A DNA stretch of 64,000 bases, from assembly GCA_012931725.1 (NCBI GenBank), contig CM022948.1, forward strand, positions 72,313,696-72,377,695, read 5' to 3'. The notes beneath the pieces are model-generated. The model did no database searches. It was not told where the DNA came from and was given only the letters and a program-made list of their open reading frames with translations. Below are positions 35,818 through 47,151 of this stretch, one piece after another. The position numbers were made by a program, and so were the translations under genes. This DNA comes from Litsea cubeba. Lineage: Eukaryota; Streptophyta; Magnoliopsida; Laurales; Lauraceae. Numbering within the stretch: the first letter of the stretch is position 1; each line of letters begins with the position of its first letter.

Positions 35818-35986
35818 AAGAGGATCATATGATTGCTCTTGCCTCATCTATCACGTTTAAAGATCTAATAACCCAATGCACACACAAGGATGCAGTGTAG
35901 ACCGAGGATCATATGATTGCTCTTGCCTCATATATCACGTTTAAAGATCTAATAACCCAATGCACACACAAGGATGTAGTGTAGGT
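35818..35986. repeat. 84-bp tandem duplication
   Basis: Two nearly identical units contain AGGATCATATGATTGCTCTT, starting at 35821 and 35905. Only a few substitutions separate them. Confidence 0.85.
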
Positions 35987-37372
35987 TCCCCACAGATTCC
36001 ACTGAGTATAAATAGCATAGTTCAAATCTTACAAAAACTCTCTTCTTGGTTCTTGGAAGTCCACTTCAAAAATCTTGGTAAGGTACCTTTCTTGGTTCTT
36101 GGCTGTTCTTGAAAAATAAGAAAGCGTTCCCAGAAAAAAAAAACTAAAAATTAAAATAAAATAGCAGTTCACCAACCAGTTTTGGTAGAAAGATCCACCG
36201 GCCTTCCATTTGGAAGCTCTTCACTGAAATCTATCCTCCCTAAAATAATGGCCTAAAGGTGGATCCAGTGGTAGATATCACTCGAGTCCAGCATTAGAAA
36301 AGGATACTACTATGATTATTCTTTAAATAATGTATGATTTCTATTTTTCACAGAATCATTCAATTTGCAATGCCTTTACTTCCTATTTCAAAAGAGCCTA
36401 GAGGTAGAACATGTTAATTGCATTCAATTCCTTTTGTATTACAGGCATTGCAAATTTATTAACTTTGAGTTCAGTGCTTCACATCAAGAACTGAGACAAT
36501 ACGAATCAGGAATAGGGTTCACCAACTCAGGAGGTACCTGTCTTCACATGAAACGCTTATCTGAAGACCAGAGCCCCCAACAAAGATAAATTAGATACAG
36601 TACTCATGAATCTTGTGAGGTAAGCAACAGGGAAAGATATCATATGGGTTTCTCGACTCTTATTAAGCTAGCAACTCAAAGAATAATATGGTCTTCATTG
36701 AATACACATCTGAGACTTGAGTCAATATGATTTCTAACTTCATCAGTTAAAGCTAACTTTTACAGTTTTCAAACATCAAAGGGATGCATTTTTCCTGACA
36801 AGTAAAGTTCCTTTCTCAAATATATTGAACTCTCCGAATAATCCTGTTGACCAAAACATTGGTTGGAAGATCCAATTTCAGCACACTCTTGGCAAATTAT
36901 AGGCATCAAACCAAAACTTAGAATCTCTTTCCACCAAAGAGATTTCAGTCGCTAGCTTTTCACAATAGATCATCATCATCAACAAGAAAGCCTTACTCAT
37001 TTAAGGTTGGCTTTGTGAGTTCTACTTCACCAATCATCCCTTCTTAGCACCAAGTTCTCTATCAACCCACAACCTAATGTTGCTTCTTACTACTTCCAAG
37101 ACCTTTATTAGCTACCACTCCCTCCCTCTTCTTCTCTCCTCTTTTAGCTTTTGTAGCACCAGAGTTCTTACAGTGTGTTTCTATCTTGCCGGCACATGAC
37201 AAACAACATTCCTTCATCTTTAGTTGTACTGGAGCCAACTGCAGATTTCCTCTTATGTACTCATTAATTCTATCCTTGTTGCTCCACATATATATCTTGG
37301 CATCCACACCTTGGTCACATGTACTTCGTCTTCTTGTTTTTCTATTTTTTTTTTCTTTTTGAGTGGTTTCTT

Positions 37373-38978
37373 TTTTTCTTTTTCTATTTTTTTCTTTTAT
37401 TTTTTTTTTTTTTTTTTGATAGAGGATAAAATTTTATTTCACCAAACAGACAGAAAAAACAAGACCCAACGAAAAATACAGCGAACAAGATAAAACACCT
37501 AAAAAAACTTATACATCAAAAGAAATAGAAGTGCGAAAAACTCCTTCCCTGGCCAGGCCATCCCCATTAGCCTCTCTTAAAATATGAGGGAAAGAAGCAT
37601 CCAAGAGACTTGAAATATCTTGCACCTCCTCCACCCATTCCGCTAGTCTCCAAGGATGATTAGCTTTTCCAAAACACCATTGGATTGAAGAAAAAGAATC
37701 ACCTTCAAGGATAGGATTACGACCTCCAATTCTAAACAGCTCACGACACCCAATTAGAAGAGCAAACAACTCAGCTTCATTTGCATCAGAACAATCCACT
37801 GGCCCAGAAAAGTTCCTAATAATTATTCCATTCCAATCTCTGATGACACCACCAATACCTCCTCGTTAAACACTTTGTACAAAACTAACATCAAAATTCA
37901 ACTTAAAAACACCAAGAGGGGGATGGTTCCAAACTGGTCTTTGCACAATTCTAGACCGCAGACCTTCTTCTAAAACAGCTGCCCAAGACTGATTAAGATC
38001 TTCCAAAGAGATACCAATAAAGTCCTTACCATTACATACCCATTCCGACACAGTCCAAACGATGGATTCAACAACTTCCTCAGCAAATTTGCTCTTGTTT
38101 GTAAACACTCGTATGTTCCTCTCCAACCACAGTTTCCACACTATAGCATAAGCAGCTAACTTCCACAAAAAATTGTCACGAACAAACTTACTTCGTAAAC
38201 GCCATTGAAGAAAAAGACCTCCACATTTAGGCATCACCCAGCTCATTTCAAAGTAATTTAACAGCCATCCAAACTTTATAAGCAAACCGGCAATGAATTT
38301 ATAAATGATGCGCCATTTCCTCGTCCTTTAAACACATAGGGCACCCATTATTAAAAAATGCTTCCTTCTTTGCAACTTGTTTCTATAGTCAGAATTTTAT
38401 GTTTTCTTGCCACTCGACAAAAAACCAAAACTCTTGGCAGAACACAGGGATCCCAAAAAGATTGCCAACCTTTCCCTCTACCTGAGTTGTCACCCACAAC
38501 ATTATAAAAAGTCTTGACTGAAAACTAACATTTTCCACTAAGGTTTCCAAATCCTTTCATCATCTCTACCGACACACATAGAGCTTATCAAGAATGCCAA
38601 GTCAAGCAGCAAAGTCAGAAATTTCGATGTCATTCAGGTTTCTTTGAAACGAAAAATTCCAAACTACACCTCCACCAGAATCACAAAAATTTCCAGCAAC
38701 AAAAGCGTCTTGCCTCCAATCCACCAAAAATGAGTTTGGAAATTGATTTTTCAATACAATCTGTCCACACCACACATCATGCCAAAATTTAACACGATGA
38801 CCGTTATGAACCCTGTAGCAAATCCAAGAAGCAAAATCATCTTGAACAGAAAATACAGACTTCCATAAACCTGAAGCCTTGTAATCCTGGCTCGGAATAC
38901 ACCAACCTCCATTACCCAACTTATATTTACACAATATAAGCCGCCTCCAAAAACACTAGCTTGGATCCAAACCCTGGC
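37373..38978 (-). mobile_element. 5'-truncated L1-type LINE
   Basis: The insert is 1606 bp, flanked by exact 13-bp duplications TGAGTGGTTTCTT (37360-37372, 38979-38991). Its minus-strand poly(A) tail appears as T-rich sequence at 37373-37418. On the minus strand it encodes, in order, a post-RT segment (FWHDVWCG near 38780), a zf-RVT-like region (38285-37930) and an RNase H-like domain (GVFKLNFDVSF ... DCSDANEAELFALL ... REANGDGLAR). An in-frame TAA near 37868 interrupts the RNase H, and other frames are broken, so it is dead. Reverse transcriptase and endonuclease were lost by 5' truncation. Confidence 0.9.
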
Positions 38979-38991
38979 TGAGTGGTTTCTT

Positions 38992-40057
38992 ATTGGCCTG
39001 ACAATTTTCTTCATAAGACAACGTAGGTCCACTGTCATCTCATGAAAATGTTCCTTTATATAAAGCAGCACCCCATAGTCACATGATACTCCACTAGGTT
39101 ATCTTCACTTCACCAGCATTACACTAATCCTATTTCCAAAATCCTTCTCAACCCCTCCATTTTGTTCTAAAGTTGATCTTAGGCATCAAAACCTAATGTA
39201 CTCTTGCACTAAGTGGTGTTCAATCTTGACCCAATCCTCCTCTCAACAATGTTAAACTTACAATGTCATATACCCTGACTTTATTCTACTAATTTTCAAC
39301 TATTTGACTCAAATGCCTTTCTACAAAGTTTTTGCTTATCGTTTACTTGCTTTCTTGTCTAATAAATCAAATACGCATCATTTGCAACCAAAATACACTA
39401 AGGAAAACCATCTTAGATATCTATCATCAAGCTGTCCAGAAACAAGGTAAACAAACTAAAAAGATCTCAAGGCGGATCTTGATGCAATCTAACTTCAATT
39501 GGGAACTCGACTGGGCTCACCATAATTCTAGAACTTGCTCTGCCCTTTTACAATCATAATATAACTATTCTTTATTAAATGTATACCAAATTAACTAGCT
39601 CCGGACTGTGTTGCAAGCCTTTTACATAATAAAAAATTTTCTTTAAATTTTCACCTTCTCTATAAAGTTTTTCATGAGTTTTCTTAATTGGATATTGCTT
39701 CTTTCTTCTTTTTTTCTTTTTCCTTTTCCTGAGAATCCACCTGGTAAAACTCATCTCAGTTCTCAGAAATATTAGATCCTTATATTAGACATTGCTCTAT
39801 TACTGTCTCCTAAAATGTTTCATTGTGTACATATCTTTGATGGTTCAAAAGTTTGCAAAATTTTGAATATCGAATATCTACTTCATTACAATCGTGCTCT
39901 TTCTTTAATTTTCAGGCACTATTCAGCACTCAAAATTTAGTCGAATAGTTTGGTTAACCATCCCAATTATCTACATTTCTACTCTCAATCAATACCATCA
40001 AATTATATGGGCCTCAATTACAATTGGAAACAAATTAAAACTAGTAAATAGGCATCA
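38992..40057. other. intergenic, no supported gene
   Basis: This is AT-rich sequence between the LINE and the small gene. I see no domain or repeat boundary. Confidence 0.5.
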
Positions 40058-42586
40058 TTAACCAATTAAATCTGCCTCTGTCGGGATTACAGGCACAAGA
40101 AAGTTACCATACTGAGAATCAAAACTTCTAAAATTCCCAGTACATCCTTCTTGTTGTGCCTGTGCCACTGCTAAATTCTTGGCCTGTTGAACATTGAGAT
40201 CAGTTCTGCCCACATGGATCACTTGAACCTGCACACACAAGTTCTTCATGAGAATCTACTTGTAAGGTGGCATTGATGTACTCAATCTACAAGCTATTCT
40301 ACTGTCTTGACTCTTGATAGATCAGATGCCGACGCAGTATACATTTAGGGCAGCAAGTAAATAATAATTTACAACAGGATACTATTTCCTTGCTGACCAC
40401 AGATCATTACCATCACCAATTTCCTATATTAATTTGGGAATTCGAAAAATACCATTTTCAGCTGTCCCACAAAGGGTCAGATGGATAAGCATGCATCTAC
40501 CAACCCACTGTTAGGTCAGTGGCAAGACACCTGCCCCGTTACTGGGAAAGCAGGGTTTGATCCCTGGCAACGGAAGAAAAAGCTTTCCCACTAATAAAGG
40601 AAAAGTGTCATGCCAAGCAATTAGAAAAACTAAGGATAAACATCCATCCACAAAAAAAAAAAAAAAAGGAATTTAAACAACTGCAATCTGGGCACATCCA
40701 AATAAAACCAAACAATTCATTGGAAACAGTAAAATTGAGTAGGTAAAGAGGATATACCGCGGAATGGATTGGAGTTGCAATGCTCGCAGTTTTGTCTTTC
40801 CGATCTGTCAATAAAGGGATATTCCTGTATAATATGGACAAAGAACCACACATAGAGAAATACAATATAATAAGTTATAAGGAAAAAAAATCGATGATTG
40901 CTAATCACTTGATCTCTTCACTGCTCTGAGGCTAGAAACTTGCACCTCTTTGACACATGATAGGGTTATGAGGGAAAAAAAAACACTGTGAAACTGAGGT
41001 TACATCAACTCCCCATTGAGCAAGAAGAAGAAAAATAAGTGATGATTAAAAGTGAGCTTAATCGTCTGTTAAGTACAGGAGAAAGGAGGACGACAGCCTT
41101 AAGTGTGTTCACAAAACTTTACTGTATGCATCTCAAGTCCCTTATTTTATTGAAGAGAAGGTAAAAGGTGATGATCAGAGACAGTTGGGAGCAGGAGAAG
41201 GCCAATGATTAAGCTTAAATGGAAGATAACACATTCCTTAATTCAATCACCAAAAAGGATAATTTCAACAGAGCCTGTTGTCCATTGCAGTGAGCTTGTC
41301 AAATCCTCCTCTATTGGCTAGGGCAGAAAAGTATTAAAATTATCTGAAAAAGAAAAAATATATATATATCTTATTCCTGTAGCCATGACTTGACAAGAAT
41401 CATCAGCTCTTATTAGCAAAACCCCCTTTATTTTCTTTTCATTATCCTAGCAAATTGGGATTACCGTCCGAACGATCAATTATCACATCCTATACCAACC
41501 TTCAGCTCCACTTTTCATTGTCGTCTCCCTTCACATTGATTGCACCAAGAGTGTCTCAAAGTTTACTTAAATCTTTTCTGCCAATCGCCCATCAACCAAT
41601 AGGGTAAATTATTTTGACTCTATATGTTAACACATACATTCAGAATGTCATGCTCAATGATTGATCCAAACTTTTTTTCTAGTCTTCATCTTCAATAACA
41701 TAACCAAGTTCCTACATATGTTCCTGAAATAATAATGCCTGAATTCTTTAACATAGGCAATGTAACTCTTATCAAACTGTATATGATACTTTCATTGGTT
41801 TTTTTTTTTTCATAAAATCTATGACACTAATTTAACCATTGTGTCCATATGCTTACTGTATAGTTCCTACAGATATTCTTACTCTAACCAGAGGAAACCC
41901 GAATAAATTTATGTGGCCAAGCCTTCTATCTGTGGGGTTTCTTATTCACCAAAAAACACACCCCACCTCCTTCCCCATTTTTAATAAGGTGTAGGAGGTC
42001 TCTAACGAGGTTTTGGAGTGAGTTTTAAAGATACAAGATCCAATTTTTTTTCTTCTAACCAATAAAAGGACGAAAATGAATCAACAGTCACCTCTCTCTC
42101 TATCACAGTGTTGCATCTTCCTTGCTTCTTTTATTTATTTCTTTCATTAGAAAACAAACATCAAACGCAAAGGCCAGATTCTGTAACATCTTTCGAGTAT
42201 TCTACTCTCATCACACATGAAACCGACATAATATAAAGTAAATCTGAAGTACAAAAGGATCACCTATTCAGCCTAATGAACCAGCCCCACATGAAAATTC
42301 TTCCTTTAGGAAAAAACCCATCACCAAGATCTCAAAGATAAGAGTTTTTAAAGCCCCCCAAAAGATGCTTCTCTTAAATCTCATTAGATTGCATGCAAGT
42401 CGAACATTCACTCCATTCATGAAATAGATTGAAAAAGGAAACGGGATGTTCTTAAAGAAGAAGAAAGAAATAAATCGCTGAAAGAAAGGATGAGATTCTG
42501 ACAAGTGAAGAATCGTACCCCAGCAGTTGGAGATATTCTAGGTTTCGTTTCTTATCAATTCTTCTCTTCTTCGATGTTGAAGCCAT
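40058..42586 (-). CDS. small three-exon protein of unknown function
   Basis: Coding exons are 42586-42519, 40824-40758 and 40228-40058. They join with matching phases (2, then 0) at GT-AG introns to give 306 nt, a 101-residue protein. It begins MASTSKKRRIDKKRN, a strongly basic N-terminus like a nuclear localisation signal. A middle part RKDKTASIATPIHSA follows, then VIHVGRTDLNVQQAKNLAVAQ, which is probably helical, and the end FDSQYGNFLVPVIPTEADL. There is no transmembrane segment. I do not recognise the family. The phase agreement, good splice sites and normal amino-acid composition support a real gene. An in-frame ATG at 42652 would add 22 residues. The first intron is 1.7 kb. Confidence 0.65.
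40508..40668 (+). mobile_element. probable tRNA-derived SINE in the small gene's first intron side
   Basis: A box-like TTAGGTCAGTGGCAAGAC and B box-like AGGGTTTGATCCCTGG lie about 40 bp apart. They are followed by about 90 bp and an A tract of about 16 (40652-40667). I saw no clear target duplication. It lies in intron 2 (40229-40757) on the opposite strand. Confidence 0.5.
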
Positions 42587-42652
42587 GTGAAAATCTCTGC
42601 TCTCTGGAGCCTTGGGGATTTTATGGACCTGAGTATGCAACCATTGGGCCAA

Positions 42653-43534
42653 GATCTCCGGCCCAAGAAATAAATAGACCGAACCTACTCAAATGTATGG
42701 GCTTGGACATTTTTAGCACAAGGTGACAATTGTATGAATTTTCCAAATGGGCTGGGCTCAGACAAACTTTTGCCAATCCCTACCAGTCGCAAGATCACCC
42801 CTACAGAGGAATTATAATTATCCTTGAAACTTTTAAGCATGGCAATTCCTGACCCAACCCATTAGCCAGGCAGGTATTCGGGGTTTAAGTTGAAGTCTGA
42901 CCCATTTAATAAATGGGCGGACTTTGGATTGAGCTCATTCTTACTATTCGATCAGCAAATCATTTCGACCAGATACTACCTAATATACGATTTCTTTTAA
43001 CATTTTCGACCCAATTAATAAATATCTCGAAGTCTCGTGAGCTTATTTGTGTTACCCATAGAGCCAAACCCAACCAAAAGCAAATTACCAGTTTATGGGG
43101 TACTAAGAGAATCCAAAACTGCATTGGATGAGATACTGTGTTATTGCCTTCTCTTCCCAAATCTATATCGACACTGGTGCTGAAGTCGGGAGAAAATGAA
43201 AATACACAGCCATATGGCTCCTTGCTTGCAACTTGGGTTCATCTAAATACACAATTAATCAGATTATACTGAAATCCACAGGAATGAGATATTGTAACAT
43301 GAAAAGAAAAAGGTTTGAATAAATGAAGCGAGACAAACTCAAAAGAATCTTCATTTAGTGAAGTGGGACAAGCCCACAACTGCAACAGCTAGAAACTTGA
43401 TTTATTCTCAAGTGTGATAAGATCTCCAAAAAACAATCTTGAATGACAAAAAAATACAGAAAATCTTCATTGACATATATAATTTACTGGAAAAGAATCC
43501 CAATTCTTACAACAGATGGAACAGGAAAACAAAA
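42653..43534. other. spacer between small gene and F-box gene
   Basis: It should hold the 5' end of the small gene (minus strand) and the 3' UTR of the F-box gene. Short open frames show no domain. Confidence 0.5.
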
Positions 43535-44713
43535 TTACAGTCGAGGTTCAAAGCAAAATTCACCAGTAACATCATAGTGAGGATCCAAGAGTCTAGGTGA
43601 AAGGTCTAAGAACTTGACACAACTCCTAGATATAACATACATCACCACAAAGGGACATCTTTTGCAGGTGAAATAGATCAAATCTCCATGACCAATGCAT
43701 GAAAACTTCCTAGTCAGTGATCTGAGAAAGAGATTGCAAATCTCATTTCCTATCCACCTTATCATCTTCCACTCCCTACCTGAATCATCAAGCTGCCAAA
43801 TTCCAATCTCTTCAGTAATTCCCTTCACACCCACACCACCAATCATCACCAACTTGTCATTATGATCCATAAGCCTGACAACAGTTAAAGAAGGAGGAAG
43901 TTGAGCCTTCAACATAAACCAGACCCTGCTCTCTACATCCAAAGCTACAATCGACATTGGGAAAATGCCCAAAAGGCAGTACAAAACGCCATTGCTGATT
44001 GCTCTATATGGAGACACAGGGCAATTGACTGGGAAACTTATCGCCAGGAACCACAATTCCATCTCGGAACAGTAAATCTCTGCCCTCAAAACAAATTGAT
44101 CCGACCCATTTGACATTCGTTCTGATCCAACCAGAACCAATCTAAAGAAGCCAGTATTTTTATCCAAAAACAACCCTGAAACAAGGAAGAAGTACCGGAG
44201 AAGACTAGTGGGTGTGGGTATCTTGTGCTGAAACTTGGAAATTGGATTGCAGACTGAGGCGCTGAGACCTGAAGGGGTGTTAGAGATCAAACAGACAAGC
44301 CCATCGCCCGCAGCAATCGGTCTAAATGGAGAAGTAACAAAAGGAAATGGAAGATCAATCCACCTGTTGAGAGATGGGTCATAAGCCAAACAGTAATCTG
44401 ATGACTTTCTGAGGAAAATCAAGAACCAGGGGTGACGGGAATTGGGTGGGATTTCTGAATTGAGTTTGAGAAATAATGGGGAAGAGATGATGGAATTCCA
44501 TGATTTGGAGATGAGGGCAGATCTCAAAATCATTGAAATGGGTAGAAAGGAGACTACTTTCGCCATCAGATCTTCAGGGAGTTTGCCCCATATTCTCTCA
44601 TCCATGTATGGATTCTCTTCTGCTTTGTCTGTTTCTAGTTCCAAATGACGAACCCTTTTGCCCCAATGGGGAGAACCAGAATCGGTAACTGAAATCGAAA
44701 AGGAGGAAACCAT
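43535..44713 (-). CDS. F-box protein, single exon
   Basis: The frame is 392 residues with no intron. The F-box is at about residues 41-85 (WGKLPEDLMAKVVSFLPI, then SKSWNSIISSPLFLKL). The rest forms an F-box-associated, beta-rich region (CLAYDPSLNRWIDLPFPF, GLVCLISNT, SVCNPISKF, YCSEMELWFL, ALDVESRVWF), which suggests a kelch-like or FBA propeller. Members bind SKP1 through the F-box and hold a target for ubiquitination by an SCF complex. The target cannot be told from the sequence. A second start at residue 37 (Met-Asp-Glu-Arg) is possible, but the first Met at 44713 keeps the longest frame. A MULE-like transposon begins 340 bp upstream of the start. Confidence 0.88.
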   Translation of the reverse strand: MVSSFSISVTDSGSPHWGKRVRHLELETDKAEENPYMDERIWGKLPEDLMAKVVSFLPISMILRSALISKSWNSIISSPLFLKLNSEIPPNSRHPWFLIFLRKSSDYCLAYDPSLNRWIDLPFPFVTSPFRPIAAGDGLVCLISNTPSGLSASVCNPISKFQHKIPTPTSLLRYFFLVSGLFLDKNTGFFRLVLVGSERMSNGSDQFVLRAEIYCSEMELWFLAISFPVNCPVSPYRAISNGVLYCLLGIFPMSIVALDVESRVWFMLKAQLPPSLTVVRLMDHNDKLVMIGGVGVKGITEEIGIWQLDDSGREWKMIRWIGNEICNLFLRSLTRKFSCIGHGDLIYFTCKRCPFVVMYVISRSCVKFLDLSPRLLDPHYDVTGEFCFEPRL

Positions 44714-45054
44714 GGTCTTTGAATTAGAGGTTGGGTTCTACTAGAGTCGATAGATGGAGACGAAAGAGATGAAGGGATTTGAGAATTTTGGGAAAGAGAA
44801 ATTCCTTACCAGGAATTCAAGAAAATATGGGAGGGGGGGATTTGATCTGTGCAGAATTAGAACGGAGAATTGCTTCGGATCGGGGAAAGGAGATGGAACT
44901 TGGAATTCCTCTTTGCGTTTACATTTTTCCTTTTTCCTTTTCCTTCAGTTACCCATGGATCCAGGATCCAGATTCTCTTGTATTGGCCCGCATGGCTGTA
45001 GCCATTGACGATGATGATGTTCTTATCACTCAAGATAAAAAAAGTAAAAAATAA

Positions 45055-46031
45055 GGGGTTTTAACCGTACAGGGTATAAAATACCATGTATTCCTTGAAA
45101 TGGTGTTGACCAAAAGTATATCCCAAATATGGATATCATACTGAGAGCCTTTTTTTTTTCCACTTTTACCCTTTTTGTGCGATATCGCAAATATTTGCGA
45201 TATCGCATAAACTGAAGAGTTATTATATAAGATGCTCGTTTTCCCTCCCTTTTTTTCTTCCGTTTGCAGCAAAAAGTAAGTCGTTTTCCCTAATTATTTT
45301 CTTGTGGCTGTCTTCATCTTTATAGGAGGTTCTCAAAAGGATGAAGCAATCGCTCTTTCATTTCTCCAAAGGCATTTAGATGATTCTTCTTACATAATAT
45401 TTGGACATGTTTGGAATTTTTTGTATACTCTGTCAAATGTTATGTTAAAAATAGTTGGGCATTGAGACACCAAAAACTTATGGTCATGGAGATACTTTGG
45501 AATTTATTCTTAATTTTTTTGTTTGATTATATTAGATGAAACAAAAGATATGAAACGTCCTAAAAATGTATTTGCTGTAGCAATCGCTCTTTCATTTCTC
45601 CAAAGGCATTCAAACGATTCTTTTTACACAATATTTGGACATGTTTGGAGTTTTTCATATACTCTGTCAGATGTTATGTTAAAAATGGTTGGGCATTGAG
45701 ACACCAAAAACTTATGGTCATGGAGATACTTTGAAATTTATTCTTAATTTTTTTTATTTGATTGTATTAGATGAACAAAATATATGAAAAAATAATGAGG
45801 AAAAACGGCTTACTTTTTGCTGCAAACGGAGGGAAAAAAGGGAGGGAAAACGAGCAGCTATATAATGACTCTTCAGTTTATGCGATATTGCAAATATTTC
45901 GCACAAAAAGGGTAAAAGTGGAAAAAAAAAAAAAGAGGATCTTTGTACGATACCCATATTTGGGATATACTTTTTGTCAACACCATTTCAAGAAATACAG
46001 GATATTTTATACCCTGTATAGTCAAAACCCC
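45055..46031. mobile_element. Mutator-like non-autonomous element with long inverted repeats
   Basis: Terminal inverted repeats of about 240 bp (45055-45290 against 45790-46031) start GGGGTTTTAACC and end GTCAAAACCCC. They are flanked by a 9-bp duplication with one mismatch (AAAAAATAA at 45046-45054, TAAAAATAA at 46032-46040). The centre has two direct repeats of about 210 bp (from about 45350 and 45580). The left arm contains a long palindrome around 45180-45208 (GCGATATCGCAAATATTTGC, continuing). It has no transposase. Confidence 0.8.
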
Positions 46032-46071
46032 TAAAAATAATAGATTTCAACCATCTATCTGAGTTAAATAA

Positions 46072-47143
46072 GAGTCCTGTGATTGGCACACAGGAATTTT
46101 CTTTTCATCCAAATAGATTTTTGAAAAAAAAAAAACATGTGATGTTACCATTTTGCCCACCCTCTTCTTTTCTCTCTCCCCACCTCCCCTTTCACCTCCG
46201 GCTCCGGCTCGGCCAAATAGGCACCGGCGATCTCTCTCCTCCCCTTCTCTCTCTCCCTCTCCTTCCCCACTGTTTTTTCTCTCTCCCTCCCTCTCTCCCT
46301 TCCACCCTCTCCCTCCCCCACGGTTTTCTCTCTTTCCTCCTCCCTTTCTCTCCCCCCACCTTCCCCTTCACCTCCGGCTCCTCCTGGACCGGCGAGCGCC
46401 GGCAGACCCTCTCCTCTCCCTCCCCATTGTTTTCTCTCTCCTCCTCCCTTTCTCTCCCCCCACCCTCTCCCTCCGCCTGCATCTGATCCGTTGAGGTCGA
46501 TGGCTGCAGCTTCGTCTACGGCTTCGTTTCTCAATCAGGAGTCTCTGCAGCAGAGGCTTCAGGCGCTAATCGAAGGAGCGAGAGAGAGCTAGACGTATGC
46601 GATCTACTGGCAGTCGTCCGTCGACGGATCTGGCGTTCCGTTTCTAGGCTGGGGAGATGGGTATTATAAAGGAGAGGAGGATAAGCGGAAGAGGAAAGCG
46701 TCTGCAGCGGCGTCGGCGGTCCAGGCGGAGGGAGAGTGTGGGGGGAGAGAAAGGGAGGAGGAGAGAGAAAACAATGGGGACGGAGAGGAGAGGGTCCGCT
46801 GGCGCTTGCCGGTCCAGGCGGAGCCAGAGCTGAAGGGGAAGGTGGAGGGAGAGAAAGGGAGGAGGAAAGACTAAAAACAGTGGGGGAGGGAGAGGGAGGG
46901 AGGGAGAAAAAAAAAACAGTGGGGAGGGAGAAAAAAAAACAGTGGGGAGGGAGGGGGAGAAGGAGAGGAGAGAGATCGCCGGCGCCGATCTTGCCGTAAC
47001 CGGGGGTGAAAGGGGGAGGTAGGGAGAGAGAAAAGAAGAGGGTGGGCAAAAAGGTAACATCACAGGTTTTTCTGTTTTTTTTTTATTATTTTGAAAATGT
47101 GTGTGCGGGAAAAGATAAAACCTATGTGCCAATAGCAGGACTC
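46072..47143. mobile_element. TIR transposon carrying a captured MYC2-type gene fragment
   Basis: The element is 1072 bp. Its inverted ends start GAGTCCTG and continue with TTGGCACA. Exact 8-bp duplications TTAAATAA lie at 46064-46071 and 47144-47151. Arms of about 400 bp, CT-rich on the left and GA-rich on the right, mirror each other and contain further internal repeats. Between them lies unique sequence (46490-46725) that resembles the first exon of a bHLH factor. This is a Pack-MULE-like organisation. An 8-bp duplication would also fit hAT. Confidence 0.8.
46500..46727 (+). pseudogene. captured fragment of a MYC2-like bHLH transcription factor gene
   Basis: From the ATG at 46500 the plus strand encodes the beginning of a bHLH-MYC_N domain: QQRLQALIEGARES, a TAG stop, then TYAIYWQSSVD, VPFLGWGDGYYKGEEDKRKR. 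In intact MYC2-type proteins the stop position is a Trp (ESWTYAIFWQ), so TGG became TAG. The match ends at about 46700, and the frame then runs into the GA-rich transposon arm. The bHLH DNA-binding domain is absent. The parent gene is a jasmonate-type regulator. This copy cannot act as one. Confidence 0.82.
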
Positions 47144-47151
47144 TTAAATAA

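Noticed and set aside
40508..40590. tRNA gene
   Set aside because: A- and B-box-like sequences are present, but the cloverleaf stems do not pair as a tRNA and a body with an A tail follows. A SINE fits better.
46079..47049. Several 80-170-codon frames rich in Ser/Pro/Leu or Arg/Glu/Gly
   Set aside because: They translate the CT- and GA-rich inverted arms of the transposon. Only the MYC-like stretch is meaningful.
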